From Klebsiella pneumoniae (GTDB lineage: Bacteria > Myxococcota_A > UBA796 > SXON01), in contig CAMAWH010000051.1 in NCBI GenBank assembly GCA_945861635.1, positions 1 to 35,346 of the forward strand: 35,346 nt of DNA, in the 5' to 3' direction. The notes beneath the pieces are model-generated. The model saw nothing but the letters and a program-made list of their open reading frames with translations, did no database searches and had not been told where the DNA came from. The first letter of the stretch is position 1. The number at the start of each line of letters is the position of its first letter. The translations under genes were made by a program, and so were the position numbers. Positions 8,395 through 15,052 of this stretch are shown here, one piece after another.

Positions 8395-8399
8395 GAGGC
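8395..8399 (+). promoter_or_regulatory. Shine-Dalgarno deciding the GTG start at 8403
   Basis: GGAGG at 8395-8399 lies only three bases before the GTG at 8403. That spacing is short, but the match is strong and the signal peptide begins exactly here, so it sets the start of the Asp-repeat lipoprotein. It lies between the divergent hutI start and this gene, so any promoter for either must sit inside the neighbour. Confidence 0.45.
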
Positions 8400-8402
8400 T
8401 CC

Positions 8403-9305
8403 GTGAAGCTGTTTTCCTATCCCGTCGCATTTCTCGCGCTCGCCGCTTGCGGTGGGGGCTCGTACAGCAACCAGAAGCCGTTCGCCGCAAGTGACACGGC
8501 TGTAGACAGCGGTGACCCGTTCGGTGACGCCGATACCGACACCGATTCCGACACGGATACGGACACCGATGCCGATGCCGATGCGGATACCGACGCCGAC
8601 ACGGACTCCGACACGGACGCCGACACCGACGCGGACACCGACGCCGACACCGATGCCGACCTTTGTGGCAGTTCCAGCGAATGGGACCCGATCAATACCA
8701 GTTACCGTCGTGAGTATGACGTCAACGTACAGGGAAGTACCGGCACGGGGATTCAGGAATCCTACGGCACCGGCTGGGCCGGAGCCGATCAGGTCTACGT
8801 CATGGTTGACAGCGCCGACGCATCCGGCACCGGTTTCGATGGGGAAACCTACATCGGCTGCTCGTATGGCGGTGCAGACGGCCACTACATCTACCAGTTC
8901 GACTCCTCGCTCACGTCCGGAGGTACCGCGTACCCAGCGTCGGCAACCATTTCTCCGCCGCGAAAGGTGTTTCCAGCGGACTACGAGGTCGACGGCGGTG
9001 GGTGGACGTTCAACGATACGGCCACGATCGTCGAGGGCACGTTCAGCCTGACGATCACGGCCGTGACGGAAGGTACGTACGTCGAGGAAGGGCATGAAAC
9101 CTACCAACTCCCCGACGGCACGTCGGCCGACGCGTACGTTCTTTCCAGCACCTATACCATGACGTACGATGCAAGCGGGCTTTCAAACGGCGTTGTCGAT
9201 GGCTACCTGAAACAGTGGTACGTCAAGGGCGTCGGGCTCGTGAAGGAAGAGAACACCCAAACGGATGGCACGGTCATCATGACGCGCGAGATCACGGGGT
9301 ACTGA
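8403..9305 (+). CDS. Lipoprotein with Asp-rich repeat linker
   Basis: Surface lipoprotein of 300 aa, function unknown. The order is: signal peptide with lipobox LAAC (lipidated C16), a short Ser/Asn/Gly spacer, an Asp-rich linker of alternating Asp-Thr, Asp-Ala and Asp-Ser pairs over residues 42-86, then a globular domain of about 210 residues beginning 'LCGSSSEWDP'. That domain is rich in Tyr, Gly and Thr with many beta-strand-like stretches and ends 'KEENTQTDGTVIMTREITGY'. Linkers of this kind are common in myxobacterial-type lipoproteins and may bind calcium or act as a rigid stalk; that is inference. The same C-terminal motif recurs in a remnant just downstream. Confidence 0.7.
   Translation: MKLFSYPVAFLALAACGGGSYSNQKPFAASDTAVDSGDPFGDADTDTDSDTDTDTDADADADTDADTDSDTDADTDADTDADTDADLCGSSSEWDPINTSYRREYDVNVQGSTGTGIQESYGTGWAGADQVYVMVDSADASGTGFDGETYIGCSYGGADGHYIYQFDSSLTSGGTAYPASATISPPRKVFPADYEVDGGGWTFNDTATIVEGTFSLTITAVTEGTYVEEGHETYQLPDGTSADAYVLSSTYTMTYDASGLSNGVVDGYLKQWYVKGVGLVKEENTQTDGTVIMTREITGY
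8526..8660 (+). repeat. Six-base tandem repeat encoding Asp-X pairs
   Basis: About 22 near-perfect copies of GAC-ACC, GAT-GCC or GAC-TCC dipeptide codons encode the Asp-rich linker of the lipoprotein. Codons vary between GAC and GAT, so the array is held by protein-level selection as well as by slippage. The antisense frame reads as alternating Val/Gly and Val/Arg residues and is not a gene. Confidence 0.85.
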
Positions 9306-9306
9306 C

Positions 9307-9453
9307 GTGACGCGCGCGTTCGAGCTCGCGGCAGGCACCGCCAACGGCTACATCGAACACTGGTACGTCGAGGACATCGGCTTGGTGCAAGAAATCCACA
9401 CCAACACGGACGACGGTACCGTCATCCTCACCCGCGAACTGTCCGGGTATTAG
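9307..9453 (+). pseudogene. Remnant copy of the lipoprotein C-terminus
   Basis: A 48-codon open frame, beginning at a GTG one base after the stop of the Asp-repeat lipoprotein, repeats that protein's last ~40 residues: 'GYIEHWYVEDIGLVQE' against 'GYLKQWYVKGVGLVKE', and 'DGTVILTRELSGY' against 'DGTVIMTREITGY'. By eye 22 of 40 aligned residues are identical, with one extra Asp. It lacks a signal peptide, the linker and most of the domain, so it looks like the tail of a tandem paralogue whose front was deleted. The reading frame and stop position are kept. Its TAG overlaps the AGGA ribosome site of the next gene. Confidence 0.7.
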
Positions 9454-9462
9454 GACGCCAAA

Positions 9463-9843
9463 ATGATCCTCCTCTTCGCCGCCCTCTCTCTGGCCGACAA
9501 CAACGTCTCGACGTTCGTCACCGACCCATCGTATACGCCGGCCCCCTTCGCCGGCTTGGAGCAGCTCGACGTCGATCCCGTCGGAACAGCAGCGGCATTG
9601 AAACCCCACGCGGAAAAGCCAGCGGGTGAGGCGGCGGCGGACAAACCGGGCCACGGGCAACTCGTCTTCACGAATCCGGCATCGACCTGGGCCGTCGTCA
9701 CCGTCAATGAGCAGCGCATCGGCACGATCGGCCCCTTCGCGACGATGAGACTGGATGGCATTTCGCCCGGCTGGTACACCGTCAAAACGGAGTTGCCAAC
9801 GGGTTTCGCGCGCACCTATGCCGTGGACGTCGGCGCGAAGTAG
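9463..9843 (+). CDS. Small secreted protein with a PEGA-like beta domain
   Basis: Unrecognised 126 aa protein. It has a short signal peptide, 'MILLFAALSLA', with likely cleavage before 'DNN', so it is probably periplasmic. Residues 20-62 are Ala/Pro/Lys-rich linker. Residues 64-126 ('GQLVFTNPASTWAVVTVNEQRIGTIGP', then 'SPGWYTVKTELPTG') look like a small all-beta domain of the PEGA kind: a residue-pair 'V..NG..IG' strand followed by 'L..G.Y.V'. AGGA at 9452-9455 precedes ATG 9463. It converges with glgC with 22 bases between. Confidence 0.5.
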   Translation: MILLFAALSLADNNVSTFVTDPSYTPAPFAGLEQLDVDPVGTAAALKPHAEKPAGEAAADKPGHGQLVFTNPASTWAVVTVNEQRIGTIGPFATMRLDGISPGWYTVKTELPTGFARTYAVDVGAK

Positions 9844-9865
9844 CGGCGTTCCCCACGGGCCGGCT

Positions 9866-11140
9866 CTAGATGATCGTTCCCGGCACCAACGTCGCGTCCT
9901 TCGGTACGATGACGATTCCGTCTCGGATATGCCAGCCCTCCCCGTCATGATCCGGGCGCCCGCTGGCGTCGCGAATGATGCAGCCGGCACCTATGCGGGC
10001 GTTTTTGTCAAGGATGGCGCGTTCAATCACGCAGTCGGGGCCGATGCCGACTGGTTGCACGCCACGACTCAGGTTCGCAGCCCGAATGTCATCGTCTTCG
10101 TAATAGTCGGCACCCATGATGATCGTGTCGCGAATTCGCGCGCCCTTCTGGATGCGCGATCGAATACCGACCACACAATGATCGATCTCGGCGCCAAACA
10201 GCAAACAGCCATCGCTCACGATGCTGCGGCGAACCGTAGCGTCGAGGAACTTGGTGCCCGGCAGGAATCGCTGCCGGGCATAGATCGGCGCGCCGTGCGC
10301 ATAAAATCGAAACGCCGATTCTTCATCGGTAAGCGCGAGATTCGCCTCGTAGAAACTGGCAATCGTGCCAATGTCACGCCAGTAGCCGCGAAACAGGTGC
10401 GCGGCGACGCTGCGGCGACCGATCATTCCCGGAAGAATGTCTTTTCCAAAGTCGAGCATCGCGGGGTCGGCGAGCATTTCGCGCAATGCGTCGAACTTGA
10501 AGACATACACGCCCATCGACGCCAGATATTCGTCCTCCGCCATGCCGAGGGAACGTCGAAGCGGGGAAGGCGGGAGAAGGTCTGAAATATCCTGTTCTGG
10601 CTCGGGTTTTTCGGTAAATGCTCGAATGCGACCTTCGGCGTCGGCGCGCAGAACGCCAAACCCGGTGCACTCCCGACGCGCGAGCGGCAAGCAACTTACT
10701 GTTGCGTCGGCGCCGCTGACGATGTGCTGCTTGACGAGCTCGCGGTAGTCCATTCGGTAGAGGTGATCCCCACTCAGGATGAGCACATGTTCGACGCGCG
10801 CTGCCACAAGCCGACGAAGTTGCTTCCGGACGGCATCGGCCGTGCCCTGGTACCAGTCGGACACATCCTCCGTCTGCTCCGCCGCCAACACCTCCACCTG
10901 TCCTTGCCCAAACATGTCGAAGTGGTACGTCTGCGCGATGTGCGCGTTGAGCGAGGCGGAGTTGAATTGCGTCAAAACGGCGATGTGGCGGAAGCCAGAA
11001 TTGATAGCGTTCGATATGGTAATGTCAATCAGTCGATACTTCCCACCCAGCGGTACCGCAGGCTTGGCGCGGTGCTTGGTCAGCGGGTAAAGTCGGGAGC
11101 CACGGCCGCCGCCGAGAATCACGGTGTACACACGCGGCAT
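9866..11140 (-). CDS. glgC: Glucose-1-phosphate adenylyltransferase
   Basis: Makes ADP-glucose from glucose-1-phosphate and ATP, the committed step of bacterial glycogen synthesis. The 424 aa protein has the N-terminal nucleotidyltransferase signature 'ILGGGRGSRLYPLT', 'RAKPAVPLGGKYRLIDI', 'NSASLNAHI', 'DWYQGTADAVRK', 'LILSGDHLYRMDY', 'FTEKP' and 'YWRDIGTI', then a C-terminal left-handed beta-helix with hexapeptide repeats ('GCLLFGAEIDHCVVGIRSRI'). The wording is closest to the cyanobacterial/plant-like branch. ATG 11140 is preceded by a perfect AGGAGG, so the longer upstream frame is not coding. The 42-base gap to the divergent FG-GAP gene probably holds the regulatory region. Confidence 0.93.
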   Translation of the reverse strand: MPRVYTVILGGGRGSRLYPLTKHRAKPAVPLGGKYRLIDITISNAINSGFRHIAVLTQFNSASLNAHIAQTYHFDMFGQGQVEVLAAEQTEDVSDWYQGTADAVRKQLRRLVAARVEHVLILSGDHLYRMDYRELVKQHIVSGADATVSCLPLARRECTGFGVLRADAEGRIRAFTEKPEPEQDISDLLPPSPLRRSLGMAEDEYLASMGVYVFKFDALREMLADPAMLDFGKDILPGMIGRRSVAAHLFRGYWRDIGTIASFYEANLALTDEESAFRFYAHGAPIYARQRFLPGTKFLDATVRRSIVSDGCLLFGAEIDHCVVGIRSRIQKGARIRDTIIMGADYYEDDDIRAANLSRGVQPVGIGPDCVIERAILDKNARIGAGCIIRDASGRPDHDGEGWHIRDGIVIVPKDATLVPGTII

Positions 11141-11182
11141 GGCGGGCCTCCTGCTCCGCATGGTACGCCGTTGTTGCGCACC

Positions 11183-12493
11183 ATGCACCTGACCCTCCTG
11201 CTTGCCTGCAACCTGCCGTGCTCCGGCGCGAACTGCGGCACGCTCTATACCGCCGCCGACCTGCGTCTTTTCCACGGCAGCACGTTGGCCGCGGGAGAGG
11301 TCAGCCCGTTGACGCCCGACGCCGAACTTGGCGACGACGAGAGCGCGGGCAACGACTGGGCGCTCACGACGGGCGGTGACGCGCTCATCGCGGGAGTGCC
11401 GGCACTCGACGAGGTGCGGACGTACGACGCCGCAGCCTTCGATGCCGACGCCGCAGTACTCCCGACGGGCCTCGCTCGAATCATCGGCCCCGTCATCGGG
11501 GAGCGATTTGGCGCCGCGGTTGCGTCGATGGGGGCGATTCGTGCTGTCGGCGCGCCGCTGCACTCGCCCAGTCCGGCGCGCGCCAGCGCGGGGGCCGTCT
11601 ACCTCTACGACATCGACGAGAACGTGTTGGGGAGGCTGGACGGCACGCTGGCGCAGGACCGCTTGGGCAGCGTCGTTTCATCGTGCAACGACATCGACGG
11701 CGACGGGACGTTGGACTTCGCGGCCGGCGCTCCGTGGACCGGCGATCTTACGGGATCCGTCGTGTTCGCCAGCGGTGTGGACGCAACGGCCCTTACGACG
11801 ATCGCCGGGGAAACACCGAACGCTCGATTCGGGGCTGCCGTTGTATGCGGGGTTGCCGTTGTGGGCGCTGCGGGGCTCGACGTCGTGATCGCTGCACCGT
11901 TCGAAATGCGCGATGATGTGGCCGCGGCCGGCAGCGTGTACGTCTACTCGACGCTCCACCTCGACCGCGAGCCTGCTCTCGTCTTCGGCGCTCCCGTGCC
12001 CACAGCCTCCGCGTACTTCGGCGCCGCGCTCGCGATTGGAGACATCGACGGAGACGGTGAGCGCGACATTGCCGTCGGTGCCCCGGGTGACGATGCCGGT
12101 GCCGGGCGAGTTTATCTCTATACAGCGGGCGAATTGACGCTTGCGCGAACGCAGGGGAACTCCCCATCGGCGTCCGCAGTCACCGGCGCCGGGCCGCAGG
12201 CACGCCTTGGTACAACGCTGATATTTGCCGACCTCGATGGAAACGGCGCGGACGAGCTCATCGTGGGCGCACCCGGGTCGAACGCCACCGACGCCGCCGC
12301 TGCCGTACAGGCCGGGGCCGCCTACGTCTTCGATCACCTGCCCTCGCTCGGGGGTTTGGACCTCACCGATGCGCGCACAATTTTGTCGGCGGGCGAACCA
12401 TACCTCCGCACGGGCGAACGGATTGGAACTGCCGACGTTGACACCGACGGGTCAGCGGATCTCTTCCTGCTGACGCAGGCGCTGACGCGTTAG
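11183..12493 (+). CDS. FG-GAP repeat lipoprotein
   Basis: Predicted exported beta-propeller of 436 aa, like the integrin alpha head. At least five repeat units can be seen: 'RFGAAVASMG', 'RLGSVVSSCNDIDGDGTLDFAAGAP', 'RFGAAVVCG', 'YFGAALAIGDIDGDGERDIAVGAP' and 'RLGTTLIFADLDGNGADELIVGAP'. Each of the complete ones carries a DxDxDG-type calcium loop. The N-terminus 'HLTLLLACNLPCSG' has a lipobox LLAC with only eight residues before it if ATG 11183 is used; an in-frame TTG at 11171 would add a more normal N-region with Arg. Function is probably adhesion or display at the surface; the ligand is unknown. The next gene starts 24 bases downstream. Confidence 0.72.
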   Translation: MHLTLLLACNLPCSGANCGTLYTAADLRLFHGSTLAAGEVSPLTPDAELGDDESAGNDWALTTGGDALIAGVPALDEVRTYDAAAFDADAAVLPTGLARIIGPVIGERFGAAVASMGAIRAVGAPLHSPSPARASAGAVYLYDIDENVLGRLDGTLAQDRLGSVVSSCNDIDGDGTLDFAAGAPWTGDLTGSVVFASGVDATALTTIAGETPNARFGAAVVCGVAVVGAAGLDVVIAAPFEMRDDVAAAGSVYVYSTLHLDREPALVFGAPVPTASAYFGAALAIGDIDGDGERDIAVGAPGDDAGAGRVYLYTAGELTLARTQGNSPSASAVTGAGPQARLGTTLIFADLDGNGADELIVGAPGSNATDAAAAVQAGAAYVFDHLPSLGGLDLTDARTILSAGEPYLRTGERIGTADVDTDGSADLFLLTQALTR

Positions 12494-12516
12494 CAGCGGG
12501 CCGACGAGGCAGCGTA

Positions 12517-13287
12517 ATGAGCGAGCGTGCATTGGAGATCGCGATCGATGCGGCGCGTGAGGCCGGTGCGGCTATCCGCGGGTACTACCAGGACGCCTAC
12601 ACGGTGAAGGACAAGGGGCAGGACAACCCGCTCACCGACGCAGACCTTGCCAGTGACGCGATCCTCGCCGACCGTTTACGCACGGCCTTTCCCGACGATG
12701 GTTGGCTGAGCGAGGAGTCGGTGGATGAACCGATCCGGCTGGAAAAACGCGCCGTCTGGATCGTCGATCCCCTCGACGGCACCAAGGAATTCACCCTTGG
12801 TATTCCTGAGTTCGTCGTCAGCATCGGCCTCGTGGTGGAGGGGCAGCCCGTTCTCGGTGTGCTCTACAACCCCATCAAAGACGAGTTGTTCGCCGGGCAG
12901 GTCGGACGGGGAGCGACGTTCAACGGCGTGCCGTGTCGCGTAAGCACCCACGCGGCGTTGGACGGAGCGCGAATCGTGTGCAGCCGTACCGAGATGAAAA
13001 AGGGGATGTTCGACCCTTGGAAGGAACGGATTTCTCTTCTTCCGGTCGGAAGCGTCGCCTATAAATTCGGTCAGGTCGGGGCCGGCTTTGCCGAGGCCAC
13101 GTTCACGCCGCAGCCGCGGAACGAGTGGGACATAGCGGGCGGCGTCGCGTTCGTGATCGCTGCGGGCGGTCGGGCGTCAAACCGCCATGGAACGCCGTAT
13201 GTATTCAACCGGGCCAATCCCCTTGTGGACGGCGTCTGTGCGACGAACGGCGCCGTTCAGGACGCCATCCTCGGGCTCATGGCGTGA
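12517..13287 (+). CDS. cysQ: 3'(2'),5'-bisphosphate nucleotidase, CysQ type
   Basis: Metal-dependent phosphatase of the inositol monophosphatase superfamily, expected to remove the 3'-phosphate of PAP/PAPS from sulfate assimilation. The 256 aa protein has 'DNPLTDADLAS' near residue 37, the metal Glu pair in 'LSEES' (E66, E67), 'DPLDGTKEF' (D84, D87) and 'NEWDIAGG' (W204, D205). The sequence DPLDGTKEF, with KEF, is the CysQ form; inositol monophosphatases usually have DPIDGTxNF. A GAGG ribosome site lies before ATG 12517. Its stop overlaps the next start (GTGA), so it is translationally coupled to the MFS exporter; no sulfate genes are near. Confidence 0.88.
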   Translation: MSERALEIAIDAAREAGAAIRGYYQDAYTVKDKGQDNPLTDADLASDAILADRLRTAFPDDGWLSEESVDEPIRLEKRAVWIVDPLDGTKEFTLGIPEFVVSIGLVVEGQPVLGVLYNPIKDELFAGQVGRGATFNGVPCRVSTHAALDGARIVCSRTEMKKGMFDPWKERISLLPVGSVAYKFGQVGAGFAEATFTPQPRNEWDIAGGVAFVIAAGGRASNRHGTPYVFNRANPLVDGVCATNGAVQDAILGLMA

Positions 13288-14453
13288 AGCCGATCGTCGT
13301 CGTCTTCCTGACGGTGGTCCTCGATCTCGTGGGATTCGGGATCGTCATTCCGCTGATGACGTTCTATGCGGAGAGTTTTCACGCGTCGCCGTGGCAGGTG
13401 ACCCTTCTCATGGCGTGTTTCTCGCTGGCGCAGTTCTTTTTTGCGCCTATCTGGGGGCAACTCTCCGATCGCATCGGTCGTCGGCCCGTGATGCTGATCA
13501 GCATCGCCTTGACCGCGGTTTCGCTCGCTGCCTTCGCAAGCGCGCAATCCCTCTGGATGCTCTACGTTTTTCGCACGATGCACGGCATGATGACGGCCAA
13601 CATTTCGACGGCGCAGGCGTGCATGGCGGACCTCACCACGCCCGAGAATCGCGCGAAAGGTATGGGGCTCGTCGGCGCCGCGTTTGGCATCGGGTTCACG
13701 TTGGGGCCGTTTATCGGCGGCGAATTTTCTGAAACCGGTGGCGTGGACACCCTATCGACCCCGCTGTGGATCGCCGCGGGATTGAGCGCGTTGAACTTCG
13801 TTCTTGCGCTCGCTTTTCTTCCCGAGACGCGTCACCCTGGGTCGGTGGCTGCGCACCGTCCGATCTCGGCCACGGCGCTGTACCGGTCCGTCACGCATCC
13901 CGTCATGGGACTCGCCATCGGGTTGTCGTTCCTGACGGTTTTCTCGTTCGCGCTGATGGAGAGCACCTTCACACTCTTCGCAGAGCATGCGCACGGCATG
14001 AAGGCGCAGGATGTCGGCCGAATGTTCGGCCTGGTGGGGGTCATCGGCATCGTGGTTCAGGGGGGGCTGATCGGTCGGCTCGTCAAACGATTTGGCGAGG
14101 CCAGGTTGATCCCCGTGGGACTCGGCCTGTTGGTCGTCGGCGTCGGGTTGTTGCCCTTCGCGCCCAATTACGGCACGCTGCTCTGCACGTTTGCGCTCAT
14201 TGCCACGGGGCAGGGCATCGCGAATCCTTGCTTGCAGGCGTTGATTTCGAAGGCAGGGTCCGCGGACGAACAGGGCACCGTGCTGGGCTCGTCGCAATCG
14301 ATGGGAGCGTTGGCCCGCGCGACGGGTCCGGCGCTTGGAGGACTCCTATTCTCCCGAATCGCGCCGGCCGCCCCTTTTCTGGTCGCCTCGGCCATCGTCG
14401 CGATCGCGATGCTGCTTGCCGGACCCGCGACGCGACGGGCGATGCAGCGGTAG
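13284..14453 (+). CDS. MFS transporter, TetA/multidrug-like
   Basis: Inner-membrane secondary transporter of 389 aa with about 12 membrane helices. The first helix has 'VVLDLVGFGIVIPLMTFYAE', typical of the TCR/Tet branch of proton-driven exporters, followed by motif A 'GQLSDRIGRRPV' between helices 2 and 3, and 'GLVGAAFGIGFTLGPFIGGE' (motif C-like) in helix 5, the mark of antiporters. The substrate cannot be named; tetracycline resistance should not be assumed. The GTG start at 13284 is fixed by overlap with the cysQ stop. After its end the next 109 bases hold only a weak six-base hairpin before the transposase remnant. Confidence 0.82.
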   Translation: MKPIVVVFLTVVLDLVGFGIVIPLMTFYAESFHASPWQVTLLMACFSLAQFFFAPIWGQLSDRIGRRPVMLISIALTAVSLAAFASAQSLWMLYVFRTMHGMMTANISTAQACMADLTTPENRAKGMGLVGAAFGIGFTLGPFIGGEFSETGGVDTLSTPLWIAAGLSALNFVLALAFLPETRHPGSVAAHRPISATALYRSVTHPVMGLAIGLSFLTVFSFALMESTFTLFAEHAHGMKAQDVGRMFGLVGVIGIVVQGGLIGRLVKRFGEARLIPVGLGLLVVGVGLLPFAPNYGTLLCTFALIATGQGIANPCLQALISKAGSADEQGTVLGSSQSMGALARATGPALGGLLFSRIAPAAPFLVASAIVAIAMLLAGPATRRAMQR

Positions 14454-14562
14454 GGGGGAGAATCTGGGCGGCGGGGAGGCCCTCGTCGGCTGATCACGAG
14501 TCACATCGTGACACGTCAATAGTACTGCGTGATTCAGCACATCGGAGTTACCGATGGGTCCA

Positions 14563-15050
14563 ATGCGATGGAGCAGCGAGGAGTTTGGCCACGCCCGGCT
14601 TTGCGACGCCCGTTGTCTCAACCGCTTGCTGGCGATGGCGCCGCGGGTGGCCGAGTCGCCTGCCGGCACGGTAAGCGCGGTATTCCCGAACGCAGCCGAG
14701 CGGGCGAGCGTACCGTTTTGGTCAACGAAGCCGTAGAATCGAGCGTCGTCGCCGCCTCGTCGCATGATGCGGTCGGAAGACGGGCGCCCGCGGCTTCCTG
14801 GTCATGAACGCCATTGCCGTCCGCGAAGACGGCGTCCCCCTCGGCATTTGCCGGCGGACGTGGCGGTCGCGCTCGGAAAAAGCGGAACGTCGCTCCGGCA
14901 AGTCCAAGCGCACCGAGGACAAGGAGACTCCGCATTGGGGCAACGTGATGCAGGGAGTTCGAGAGAAATTTACGGAACCGGAACGATTCCTTGGGTTCAA
15001 CTCGACCGCGGTGGCGATGTTTGGCCCGTGTTCGCCGACGCGGCGCGTCG
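14563..15050 (+). pseudogene. Decayed IS4-type (Tn5 superfamily) transposase
   Basis: No open frame covers this, but pieces of one protein can be read in order across frames. 'MRWSSEEFGHARLCDARCLN' (14563 on) is the N-terminal DNA-binding domain of IS4/Tn5 transposases. In the next frame 'LVNEAVESSVVAASSHDA' (about 14718-14775) matches the end of that domain. In a third frame 'MNAIAVREDGVPLGICRR' and 'KRTEDKETPHW' (from 14804) match the 'DGvPLG ... edKEs.kW' part. In a fourth segment 'PWVQLDRGGDVWPVF' (about 14985-15035) is the DRxxD catalytic region. Between the first and second halves about 60 residues with the first catalytic Asp (DTT) are gone, and the C-terminal Glu region is absent. It ends within a few bases of the kinase-HNH stop on the other strand. 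Confidence 0.8.
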
Positions 15051-15052
15051 GG

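Noticed and set aside
7199..8494. 431-codon plus-strand frame
   Set aside because: Opposite to hutI, whose motifs are unmistakable.
8367..9107. Minus-strand frame reading alternating Val/Gly and Val/Arg
   Set aside because: Antisense to the Asp repeat; an artefact of the six-base repeat.
14494..14511. Six-base inverted repeat (TCACGA / TCGTGA)
   Set aside because: Too short to be called a terminal repeat of the transposase remnant or a terminator; no T-run follows.
14618..14935. 105-codon minus-strand frame with a hydrophobic start
   Set aside because: It looks like a signal peptide at first, but the plus strand holds ordered transposase pieces over the same bases and the rest of the frame has no structure.
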